This document shows positions 56,723 through 64,000 of a DNA stretch of 64,000 bases, piece by piece (within the stretch, counting starts at the first letter, position 1; every line of letters starts with the position of its first letter). The notes below the pieces were generated by a model. That model made no database searches and was not told where the DNA came from. It was given only the letters and a program-made list of their open reading frames with translations. Source of the stretch: Mycobacterium botniense (GTDB taxonomy: Bacteria > Actinomycetota > Actinomycetes > Mycobacteriales > Mycobacteriaceae); assembly GCF_010723305.1 (NCBI RefSeq), contig NZ_BLKW01000002.1, positions 620,001 through 684,000 of the forward strand, read 5' to 3'. Made by a program: the position numbers and the translations under genes.

Positions 56723-58009
56723 TTAGATGAAGTGTTCGTGGGCGCGGCGTAAATCGCTCGGAAAGCCCTCGGCGACAACGGCGGCCAGTTCGATGAGCGC
56801 TTCGCGGGTCTCTCGTTTCAACCGCTCCAGGCTGATCTCGGCGCCTTCTTCCAGATGGGGGTCGAACGGCACTAACCGCACCGCTCGGCAGCGCCGCGAG
56901 AAGTGGTCGACCACCTTCTGCATGTCGACCTTGCCGGAACGCGGCCGCACCGCGTTGATCACCGCGATCGAGTTGCGCACCTGTTCCTCGTGGCCGTGCG
57001 CATCGAGCCAGTCCAAGGTCGCTGACGCGCTGCGCGCGCCGTCGATCGACGCCGAACTGATGACAATGAGCACATCCGCCTTTTCCAGGACCGCCGACAT
57101 CGCCGAGTGCAGCAACCCGGTGCCACAGTCGGTGAGCACCAAACCGTAGAACCGCTCCAGGATCTCCAGGGTCCGGCGATAGTCATCGGCGCTGAATGCC
57201 TCCGAAACCGCCGGATCACTTTCCGACGCCAACACTTCCAGCCTGCTGGGCCCCTGACTGGTGTAGCTGCGGACATCGCTGTATCGCTGGATCCCTTCGG
57301 CGTCCCGCAGCAGATGCCGCACGGTAGCGGGAGTCTCCAACGGCACCTTCTGGCTCAGCGTCCCGCGGTCGGGGTTAGCGTCGACCGCCACTACCCGGTC
57401 ACCCCGGATCGAGGCGAAGGTGGCCCCCAGGCAGGCGGTGATCGTGGTCTTGCCGACCCCGCCCTTCAATGACAGCAGTGCGATCTTGTAGCAGCCGCGC
57501 AACGGCCGGTTGGCTTGTACGACCAGGTCGTTGTAGCGGGTAACACGCGGGCTTTCACCCAGGTTGATCAGGTGACCCGACAGCAGGTAAAGCCAGCGCC
57601 GCCAGCCCTCCGAGGGCGGCGGTTTGACCTGGCGCAACAGCGTGCTGGTGGACAGCTCCGGATACGGTGTGGGTGGCATGGGCGCCTGCTGATAGCGCGC
57701 CTCGGTGGGCAGCTCGGGGGGCCGGCCACCGTAATAGGGGTATGCCGGATTGTCGACGAACTGCGGAATGCCCTTAGCCGGTGTGGCCGCCCACGCGCGC
57801 GGCTCCGCGCGCGTGGGCGGGGGCGGCACGCCACGCGTCTGGGTATCGGCGAAGCGCCGCTGGGTGCGGAACCCCGTGAAAGCTTTGGTCTCCGCTTCGC
57901 TGGTTGAGGAATCAGGCTTGCTGGGGGGCCGCTGCGGTGGCAGTTCGGTAGTCGGATGATCGTCGCGACCTCCAGGCGCGCCACTGGCCTGCGTCGGATG
58001 GTCAGACAC
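56723..58009 (-). CDS. MinD/ParA-like ATPase with proline-rich N-terminus
   Basis: A 428-residue protein. Residues 1-130 are proline-rich and disordered-looking (PPPPTRAEPRAW). The ATPase follows with a deviant Walker A KGGVGKTT at residues 182-189, VVAVDANPDRGTLSQKV (switch I) and VLTDCGTGLLHSAM (switch II). The build resembles EspI-type ATPases of ESX loci and Rv0530. Possible role in positioning or regulation at the membrane. It lies 87 bases upstream (in transcription terms downstream) of ccsB. Confidence 0.85.
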   Translation of the reverse strand: MSDHPTQASGAPGGRDDHPTTELPPQRPPSKPDSSTSEAETKAFTGFRTQRRFADTQTRGVPPPPTRAEPRAWAATPAKGIPQFVDNPAYPYYGGRPPELPTEARYQQAPMPPTPYPELSTSTLLRQVKPPPSEGWRRWLYLLSGHLINLGESPRVTRYNDLVVQANRPLRGCYKIALLSLKGGVGKTTITACLGATFASIRGDRVVAVDANPDRGTLSQKVPLETPATVRHLLRDAEGIQRYSDVRSYTSQGPSRLEVLASESDPAVSEAFSADDYRRTLEILERFYGLVLTDCGTGLLHSAMSAVLEKADVLIVISSASIDGARSASATLDWLDAHGHEEQVRNSIAVINAVRPRSGKVDMQKVVDHFSRRCRAVRLVPFDPHLEEGAEISLERLKRETREALIELAAVVAEGFPSDLRRAHEHFI

Positions 58010-58096
58010 GTGTACTTCCCCTCACTGCAGTACCCGGCCGCATTTGCCGAACAGCCCTGTCACGAACAGTACCGCGCAACAGCGACGGGTGTCTGC

Positions 58097-59074
58097 TCAG
58101 TTCACACCGGCGTACGAGTGCAAACCCACGGTGACCAGGTTAACGAAGAACAGGTTGAACACCATCACCACAAAACCGGCGATGTTGATCCAGGCCGCCT
58201 TCTTTTCGCGCCACCCCGCCGTCGACCGGGCGTGCAGGTATGCCGCGTAGACCATCCAGGCCACAAAGGCCACCGTTTCCTTGGGATCCCATCCCCAGTA
58301 CCGTCCCCAGGCTTGCTCAGCCCAGATCGCGCCGAATATCACCCCGAAACCGAAGACCGGGAAGGCGAAAATGGTAGTCCGGTAAGCGATGCGGTCCAGG
58401 GTCTGCGGGTCGGGTAGGCGCCGCAGCACCGCGGCCAGCATTCCCGCGCTGTCCGGGTCGGCCGGCTGCGCCACCTTGACCAGAAACAGGATGCTGGCCA
58501 CCCCGGCGACCAAGAACACCCCGGAACCGAGGCTGACCACCGAGACGTGGATCGGCAGCCAATAGGACTGCAGGGCCGGCATCACCGGGGCAGCGTTGGC
58601 GTAGAGCCAGCGCCCGGAGATCGTCAACAAAATCAGCACCGGCACCAGCAGAAAAACCCACAGCACGCGGTGCTGCGGGCGGCGCAGCACGACCGCGCCG
58701 GCGACCAGGCCGCACCAACAGGTCAGGTTGATGAATTCATACATGTTGCCCCAGGGCACCCGGGCGGTGGCCAGCCCGCGCAGCACGATGCACGCCAGCA
58801 ACAGCCCGATTCCGACGTAAACCACCGCCAGACCGGCCCGGCCGACACGTTCGTCGAACGGTCGCCGCGGGGCCGGCAGCACGATACCGGGCGTCGTGCT
58901 GTCAGCGGCCACCGATCCCGCAGGGACCAGCTCAGCGGCCGCGTCGCTGCGGCTGCGGACGTAGGCCAATTCCACCGCCAACAGCAGCAACGCCACCACC
59001 AGCGTCAGCAGCGCCGAGCTGAACGCCCAATCGGAATACCGGGCCAGCGTCATGTCCACATGCACAGTGTTCAT
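58097..59074 (-). CDS. ccsB: Cytochrome c biogenesis protein CcsB/CcsA (haem delivery)
   Basis: A 325-residue System II haem handling protein with about eight membrane helices. The haem-binding WWD-type motif is WAEQAWGRYWGWDPKETVAF, with conserved histidines around it (IHVSVVSLG; YLHARS). With ResB it carries haem outward and joins it to apocytochrome c. Overlaps the resB stop by four bases. Matches Rv0529. Confidence 0.94.
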   Translation of the reverse strand: MNTVHVDMTLARYSDWAFSSALLTLVVALLLLAVELAYVRSRSDAAAELVPAGSVAADSTTPGIVLPAPRRPFDERVGRAGLAVVYVGIGLLLACIVLRGLATARVPWGNMYEFINLTCWCGLVAGAVVLRRPQHRVLWVFLLVPVLILLTISGRWLYANAAPVMPALQSYWLPIHVSVVSLGSGVFLVAGVASILFLVKVAQPADPDSAGMLAAVLRRLPDPQTLDRIAYRTTIFAFPVFGFGVIFGAIWAEQAWGRYWGWDPKETVAFVAWMVYAAYLHARSTAGWREKKAAWINIAGFVVMVFNLFFVNLVTVGLHSYAGVN

Positions 59075-60732
59075 GGACGATCCCTTCCCGCCGGGACACC
59101 CGCGCGCACCGGCTCGACCGCTGCTGGTCGCGCGAACCCCGCCAGTAGCCGCTCGGTCAAGCGTTCGAACTCGTCACCCCAGCCGGCGTTATCGGTGCGC
59201 GCCAGACCACCCAGCTCGACGTCGACCGTACCGGTCTGCCCCGCCGGCACGATGCGGACCCATAACCGGCGGCGGCGCACCACCAGCGACACCAGCAGGC
59301 CCGCCATCATCGTGACCGCGAAAACCAGCACCCAGATCTGGCCGGGATCGTGGGAGACCTGCAGGTTGACGAACGGTACCGCGCCGTCGAAGCGCACGAG
59401 GGTGCCGTCGTGACCGAGCCGGACCTGCTCACCGGCGCGCAGGTTCACCCGCTTGTCCCTGACCAGCCGGCCCTGCTGGATCAGCCGGGGGTCCAGGCTG
59501 TACAACGACTGCGGCCGGCCGGTGTCCAGGCCGGTATCACCGCGGTAGATGTCGACGGCGACCGCCGGGTCGTTTAACGCGGGAAAGCTCGACGACAGCA
59601 ACGCGCCGTCAAGCTGCGCCGTCGGGGCGAACAGCCCCTCGATCGCGATCTGGTGCTGACGGCGCTGCTCGGCGCTGGGATAGGCGCCCGCCGGCGGGTC
59701 GATACGCACCGCGCCCGACGACAACAGGGTCACCGGATTGTCGGGCCGCCATTGCACGGTCGACGTGCGGGTCTGTCCGTTCGGGAAGGTCACGGTGAAG
59801 CTGGGCGCATAGCCGTGACCTTGCAGATACACCCGGTCCCCGCCGATTCGCAGCGGGTGGTTCACCTCCAGCCGGTAGGGCCGCCAGCTGCCCGCGCTCA
59901 GGTCACGGCCCGCTTGGTAGTCGATGTTCGCCGCGAACGAGATGGCCTGTCCCGAAGGCAGGTATCGCGCTTGAAAGTCGTTGACCCGCACACATATCGG
60001 GTGCAGCGACGTGCCGTCGACGGTGTTGCCGGCGCGGAACGAATCAAACACCGCCGGGGACGCCGAGCAGAAGCCGGGCCCGCCGTCGGCCAGGACGATC
60101 ACGTTGCCCTCGTAGCCGAACAGCTTGCCGACGGCCACCGCGACCAGCACACCCAGCAGCGACACGTGAAACACCAGGTTGCCGAATTCGCGCAGATAGC
60201 CCTTCTCTGCGGACACCTCTGTGGCGGCGGGGTTTTCGCGGCGGACAACGGTGCGCCAGCCGCGCAGCCGCTCGGTTATCGCGTCGGCTACCACGTCGGG
60301 TTCGGCAGCGACGGTGGCGGCGGCGTGCTTGGGCAGCCGGGCCAGGTTGCGGGGGGCGGGTACCGGGGTGGTCCGCAGGCTGCGGATGTGCTCGACCGTG
60401 CGTGGCAGCAGACAACCGAGCAGGGACACGAACAGCAGCACATAGATGGCGGTGAACCAGAAACTGGCGAACACGTCGAACGCCTGCAGCCGGTCCAGCC
60501 ATGGGCCCAGCAGCGGATGCGCGGCCAGGTACTCGTCGACCTTGCCGGGGTTGAGGCGGCGCTGCGGCAGCAGGGCCCCGGGTAGCGCCCCCAGGGCCAG
60601 CAGACACAGCAGCACCAGCGCGGTGCCCATCGACGTCAGCGCCCGCCAGCTGTTGCGCGCCCGGGCGAGCCCGCGTGACATCGCCCCGAAACGCGCCGTT
60701 TTGGGTGAGTGCGTCTCGGTGTGCCGGGTCAC
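59071..60732 (-). CDS. resB: Cytochrome c biogenesis protein ResB
   Basis: A 553-residue System II protein: three N-terminal helices (TALVLLCLLALGALPGALLP; FWFTAIYVLLFVSLLGCLLP; LVFHVSLLGVLVAVAVGKLF), a large extracytoplasmic domain, and a last helix (WVLVFAVTMMAGLLVSLVVR). Works with CcsB. The GTG at 60732 overlaps the ccdA stop (GTGA), which decides this start; M. tuberculosis Rv0528 is somewhat shorter. Confidence 0.92.
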   Translation of the reverse strand: MTRHTETHSPKTARFGAMSRGLARARNSWRALTSMGTALVLLCLLALGALPGALLPQRRLNPGKVDEYLAAHPLLGPWLDRLQAFDVFASFWFTAIYVLLFVSLLGCLLPRTVEHIRSLRTTPVPAPRNLARLPKHAAATVAAEPDVVADAITERLRGWRTVVRRENPAATEVSAEKGYLREFGNLVFHVSLLGVLVAVAVGKLFGYEGNVIVLADGGPGFCSASPAVFDSFRAGNTVDGTSLHPICVRVNDFQARYLPSGQAISFAANIDYQAGRDLSAGSWRPYRLEVNHPLRIGGDRVYLQGHGYAPSFTVTFPNGQTRTSTVQWRPDNPVTLLSSGAVRIDPPAGAYPSAEQRRQHQIAIEGLFAPTAQLDGALLSSSFPALNDPAVAVDIYRGDTGLDTGRPQSLYSLDPRLIQQGRLVRDKRVNLRAGEQVRLGHDGTLVRFDGAVPFVNLQVSHDPGQIWVLVFAVTMMAGLLVSLVVRRRRLWVRIVPAGQTGTVDVELGGLARTDNAGWGDEFERLTERLLAGFARPAAVEPVRAGVPAGRDRP

Positions 60733-61502
60733 ATCGGCAACCTCACATCGGAGACCAGCGTGTCCCGCAACCATGCGATCAACTCATTCCAGGCGCCGGT
60801 GACCAGCGCCGCGCCGACCGCGATCAGCAGGGCTCCGCCGACGATCTGGATGGCCCGGGTATGCCGGCGCAGCCAGCCCACACCGGCCACGGCCTGCGCC
60901 GACCCGAGTGCCACCAGCACGAACGGGATCCCCAACCCCAGGCAATAGGCGATCACCAGCACAATGCCGCGCAGCACGGTCGCGCCCTGGGTGGCCGTGG
61001 CGAGGCTGATCACCCCGGTCAACGTCGGCCCCAGGCAGGGTGTCCAGCCCAGCGCGAACACCGCACCGAGCAGCGGTGCCCCGGCCAGCGTGGACAATTG
61101 CCGGGGAGCGAAGCGCACCTGGCGCTGCAAAGCCGGGATGAAACCGACGAACACCAGGCCCATGACGATGGTCAGCACCCCGCCGACCCGTTGCAGCAGC
61201 AGCTGGTTGGTGATCAGCGTGGTGGTCATCCCGAGCACGGCGACGGTGCCCAGCAGGAAAACCGCGGTGAACCCGGCGACGAACAGTGCTGCCGAGCCGG
61301 CCACCCGCCACCGCGCCGCCGTCGGCGTCGTGCCTGTGCCCGGCTGCGCGTCGACACCGACCACCGCGGCCAGATAGGACAGGTAGCCCGGCACCAGCGG
61401 CACCACACACGGTGAGGCAAACGACACCAGCCCCGCCAGCACGCACACCGCCAGCGCGAGCAGCAACGGCCCGGCGGCGGCGATTTCGCTGAACCCACTC
61501 AT
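60729..61502 (-). CDS. ccdA: Thiol-disulfide transporter CcdA
   Basis: A 257-residue DsbD-transmembrane-domain protein of about six helices. The redox cysteines are in FASPCVVPLVPGYLS (first) and LGWTPCLGPTLTG (second). It moves reducing power across the membrane to keep cytochrome c thiols reduced. Coupled to the TlpA-like gene upstream (ATGA overlap) and to resB downstream. Matches Rv0527. Confidence 0.94.
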   Translation of the reverse strand: MSGFSEIAAAGPLLLALAVCVLAGLVSFASPCVVPLVPGYLSYLAAVVGVDAQPGTGTTPTAARWRVAGSAALFVAGFTAVFLLGTVAVLGMTTTLITNQLLLQRVGGVLTIVMGLVFVGFIPALQRQVRFAPRQLSTLAGAPLLGAVFALGWTPCLGPTLTGVISLATATQGATVLRGIVLVIAYCLGLGIPFVLVALGSAQAVAGVGWLRRHTRAIQIVGGALLIAVGAALVTGAWNELIAWLRDTLVSDVRLPM

Positions 61503-62104
61503 GGCGGTCCCGGCTGAGGCCGCTGCTCCGCGCCCACCCGCTGCAGCACCGGCAGCAGGTCCTCGGGGAGCACTTCCCGCAAGAAAACCGCGGCAACCCG
61601 CTGCCGGCGATCCACCACCAGGGTGGACGGGATGACGCTGGTCGGGTACTTGCCGCCGAACGCGATCAGGGTGCGCATCGCCGGGTCATAGATCGACGGG
61701 AACGTCGCGTGCCGGTCTTCGACGAAGTCCTGCGCCGCCTGCCGGTTGGTGTCGCGGACGTTGATGCCCAGGAAAGACACCCCGGCGGCGCGGGTGGCGT
61801 CGTACACCTGCTGCAGGCGACCGATCTCGGTGCGGCACGGTCCGCACCACTGCCCCCAGATGTTGACGACGACGACGTCGCCGGAGAAGTCGCTCAGCGA
61901 GCGGGTGCGCGCCGGATCCATCAGATCCGGCCCGGCCAGCGGGCCCGGGCGCCCGCGGCGCTCGGGCGGGTCGTAGAAGATATCGGTCTTGCCGCCCGGG
62001 GCGACGAACTCGAAGGTGCCGCCCTGCGCGACCGCGTCCGCGCCGGTCGAGCAGCCGCTGACCAGCCCGGCCAGCGCCGTCACCACCATCACCAGCCAGC
62101 GCAT
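61499..62104 (-). CDS. TlpA/ResA-like thioredoxin lipoprotein
   Basis: A 201-residue extracytoplasmic thioredoxin. Signal peptide with lipobox LVSGC (lipid-modified C18), thioredoxin domain with NIWGQWCGPCRTEIGRLQ (C87, C90) and the cis-proline loop PSTLVVD. It receives electrons from CcdA and reduces apocytochrome c haem-site cysteines. ATG at 62104 lies 2 bases after the phosphatase stop. Matches Rv0526. Confidence 0.92.
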   Translation of the reverse strand: MRWLVMVVTALAGLVSGCSTGADAVAQGGTFEFVAPGGKTDIFYDPPERRGRPGPLAGPDLMDPARTRSLSDFSGDVVVVNIWGQWCGPCRTEIGRLQQVYDATRAAGVSFLGINVRDTNRQAAQDFVEDRHATFPSIYDPAMRTLIAFGGKYPTSVIPSTLVVDRRQRVAAVFLREVLPEDLLPVLQRVGAEQRPQPGPP

Positions 62105-62106
62105 GC

Positions 62107-62715
62107 TCAGCCGCCCGCCGGGGTGGTGTAGACCACGTCGACCAGGCGGTCGCCGTCGTAGATGAGCGTGGTCACCGAGGCGATCGCGCATCGCCGGCGG
62201 CGCGGGTTGTGCCAGAGCCGTTTGCCGGTCAGCTGCAGCCGCAGCGTCCAGATCGGCAGTTGGTGGCTGACACACACAACCTCGTGGCCGGCGGCCCGGG
62301 CCCGGGCCTTGTCCACCGCGGTGACCATCCGCGCCGCGATCTGGGTGTAGGGCTCGCCCCATGACGGGGTGAACGGGTTGCGCAGGTGCCACCATACCCG
62401 CGGATCCCGCCAGGCACCGCTGCCCGGCGAAAGCTTCCTGCCCTGCAGGACATTGGTCGATTCGATCAGGTCGGGGTCGGTGTCCACCGCCAAGCCGTGG
62501 CGGGCGGCGATCGGTGCGGCGGTCTCCTGGGCCCGCTGCAGCGGGGAGGCGATCACCGCCACGATGTCGCGGTCGGCCAATGCGTCAGCGACCGCGGCAG
62601 CCTGCTGTTTGCCCTTCTCGGACAGGTGAAATTCGGGCAGCCGCCCATAGAGGACGCCGTCGGGGTTGTACACCTCGCCGTGGCGCACCAGGTGGACGTG
62701 CGTGTGCTCGCCCAT
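62107..62715 (-). CDS. Histidine phosphatase (phosphoglycerate mutase-like)
   Basis: A 202-residue branch-2-like histidine phosphatase: HVHLVRHGEVYNP holds the RHG nucleophile motif, with IASPLQRAQETAAPIA and CVSHQLPIWTLRLQLTG supplying the second histidine. Substrate unknown. Matches Rv0525 in length. Its ATG overlaps the hemL stop by one base (TGATG). Confidence 0.9.
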   Translation of the reverse strand: MGEHTHVHLVRHGEVYNPDGVLYGRLPEFHLSEKGKQQAAAVADALADRDIVAVIASPLQRAQETAAPIAARHGLAVDTDPDLIESTNVLQGRKLSPGSGAWRDPRVWWHLRNPFTPSWGEPYTQIAARMVTAVDKARARAAGHEVVCVSHQLPIWTLRLQLTGKRLWHNPRRRRCAIASVTTLIYDGDRLVDVVYTTPAGG

Positions 62716-64000
62716 CAGGGGGTGCGCTCCCGGGCGGCCGCCGCGGCGGCGGCGGGCAGTGCGGCGGCGATCCGGTCGAACGCGGCGTCGTCGAGAGCGG
62801 CCGAGACGAACCATGTTTCGAAAGCGCTGCACGGTGGGTACACGCCGGCGTCCAGCAGGGCGTGAAAAAAGGCCGGGTAACGCCAGGTCTGGCTTGCCTG
62901 CGCCGACGCGAAGTCGCGCACCGGCTCTTCGGCGAAGAATACGCTGAGCATATTGCCGGCCCGCGGAATCTGGTGCGCCACACCGGCATCCGTGAGCGCC
63001 GCGGAGAGCAGCGCGGCCAGCCGGTCGGCGGCGGTGTCCAGTGCAGCGTAGACCGCGGCGTCGGCGGCCCGCAGCGTCGCCAGCCCGGCGGCCACCGCCA
63101 CCGGGTTGCCGGAGAGTGTGCCGGCCTGATACACCGGCCCCAGCGGAGCCAGCTTTTCCATCACCTCGGCACGCCCGCCGAAGGCCGCGGCCGGCAACCC
63201 GCCGCTCATCACCTTGCCGAAGGTGAACAGGTCGGCGTCGACGGGTTCGATTCCATACCAGCCGCTTCGGCTGACCCGGAAACCCGTCATCACCTCGTCG
63301 GTGATCAACAGCGCCCCGTGCTCGGCGGTGATCGCCCGCAGCGCCGCGTTATATCCCGGTGCGGGCGGCACGACTCCCATATTGCCGGGGCTGGCCTCGG
63401 TGATGACGGCGGCGATCTGGTCGCCGAACCGGGCAAATGTCTGCCGCACGGCGTCGACGTCGTTGTAGGGCAACACAATTGTGTCCGCGGCGCTGGCGCC
63501 GGTGACACCGGGTGAGGACGGCAGGCCCAGGGTCGCCACTCCTGAGCCGGCGTCGGCCAGCAGCGCGTCCACATGACCGTGATAACAGCCGGAGAATTTG
63601 ACGATTTTGGGGCGGCCGGTGAATCCGCGCGCCAGCCGGATGGCGCTCATGGTGGCCTCGGTGCCGGAGTTCACCAGCCGGATCCGCTCGACGGGCGGCA
63701 CCCGACCGATGATTTCGGCGGCCAGCTCCGTTTCCGCCGCCGTCGGCGCCCCGAACGACAGCCCGCCGGCGGCCGCTTGCTGCACCGCCTGCACCACCGC
63801 AGGGTGCGCGTGGCCCAGGATCATCGGGCCCCACGAGCAGACCAGGTCGACATAGCGGTTGCCGTCGGCGTCGCTGAGCCAGCAGCCGCGGGCTTGCGTG
63901 ATAAAGCGCGGTGTGCCGCCGACCGCCTTGAACGCCCGCACCGGCGAGTTCACTCCACCGGGGATCACCGCGCAGGCCTGGTCGAACAGTCGCGCCGAGG
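62715..64000 (-). CDS. hemL: Glutamate-1-semialdehyde 2,1-aminomutase, 3' part
   Basis: PLP enzyme of the C5 haem pathway forming 5-aminolevulinate. The frame runs off the right edge; the first visible residues [20 protein letters not shown] are the usual N-terminal region, so only about 20-40 residues are missing. The PLP lysine is in [17 protein letters not shown] and the GSGTEA-like [20 protein letters not shown] is present. Next to the cytochrome c maturation genes, so haem supply and haem use are linked in one transcription unit. Matches Rv0524. Confidence 0.95.
   Translation of the reverse strand, partial: SARLFDQACAVIPGGVNSPVRAFKAVGGTPRFITQARGCWLSDADGNRYVDLVCSWGPMILGHAHPAVVQAVQQAAAGGLSFGAPTAAETELAAEIIGRVPPVERIRLVNSGTEATMSAIRLARGFTGRPKIVKFSGCYHGHVDALLADAGSGVATLGLPSSPGVTGASAADTIVLPYNDVDAVRQTFARFGDQIAAVITEASPGNMGVVPPAPGYNAALRAITAEHGALLITDEVMTGFRVSRSGWYGIEPVDADLFTFGKVMSGGLPAAAFGGRAEVMEKLAPLGPVYQAGTLSGNPVAVAAGLATLRAADAAVYAALDTAADRLAALLSAALTDAGVAHQIPRAGNMLSVFFAEEPVRDFASAQASQTWRYPAFFHALLDAGVYPPCSAFETWFVSAALDDAAFDRIAAALPAAAAAAARERTP

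Overview
The window is chromosomal DNA of a mycobacterium, most likely a slow grower. The gene content and order follow the Rv0564c to Rv0524 stretch of Mycobacterium tuberculosis (read here in the reverse orientation): gpsA, htpX, grcC1, menJ, menG, a mannosyltransferase, menD, bpoC, menC, fadD8, menB, pitA, menE, menA, then ccsB, resB, ccdA, a TlpA-like lipoprotein, a histidine phosphatase and hemL. GC-rich codons, GTG/TTG starts, PE/PPE proteins and EsxM/EsxN-type proteins agree with this. Species cannot be fixed from the sequence alone.

Region 1-24.6 kb is the conserved menaquinone and isoprenoid backbone. It holds most of the enzymes that turn isochorismate into menaquinone (MenD, MenC, MenE, MenB, MenA, MenG), the menaquinone side-chain reductase MenJ and a polyprenyl diphosphate synthase, with interleaved lipid, phosphate and sugar genes. 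Several genes known from M. tuberculosis at these positions are missing (Rv0560c, Rv0552, the VapBC3 pair, Rv0537c/Rv0538).

Region 24.6-56.2 kb is accessory. It sits between menA and the DUF4229 gene, where M. tuberculosis has fabH and PE_PGRS6. Part one (25.3-36.5 kb) is a soluble di-iron monooxygenase cluster of the MimABCD (propane/acetone/phenol) type: hydroxylase large subunit, reductase, hydroxylase small subunit and coupling protein, with a dedicated GroEL-like chaperonin, a zinc alcohol dehydrogenase, a DUF59 Fe-S assembly-like protein, and a divergent MimR-like GAF activator whose AAA+ domain is degenerate. Part two (37.1-45.4 kb) is a glycerol-dehydrogenase-type enzyme, a propionyl-CoA synthetase-like ligase, and a coenzyme-B12-dependent diol/glycerol dehydratase (small, large, medium subunits) with both reactivase subunits. 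Read together these suggest a route propane -> 2-propanol -> acetone -> acetol -> 1,2-propanediol -> propionaldehyde -> propionate -> propionyl-CoA; only the aldehyde oxidation step has no gene in the window. Part three (45.5-55.2 kb) is a PE/PPE/Esx cluster: three PPE genes, an EsxN/EsxM pair and a PE on the minus strand, then a PE and two PPE genes on the plus strand, with large internal duplications.

A palindrome TCTCA-N3-TGAGA recurs upstream of mimR (twice), upstream of the dehydratase operon, upstream of mimA (one mismatch) and upstream of the PE-EsxM-EsxN genes. It is the best evidence that the three parts form one regulon under the MimR-like activator, and the main candidate for something undescribed here. 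A separate Fur/Zur-like box lies before the plus-strand PE-PPE genes.

Region 56.2-64 kb returns to the conserved backbone: a DUF4229 membrane protein, a MinD/ParA-like ATPase, the System II cytochrome c maturation operon (ccdA, resB, ccsB, with a TlpA-like thioredoxin), a histidine phosphatase and the 3' part of hemL, which runs off the right edge.
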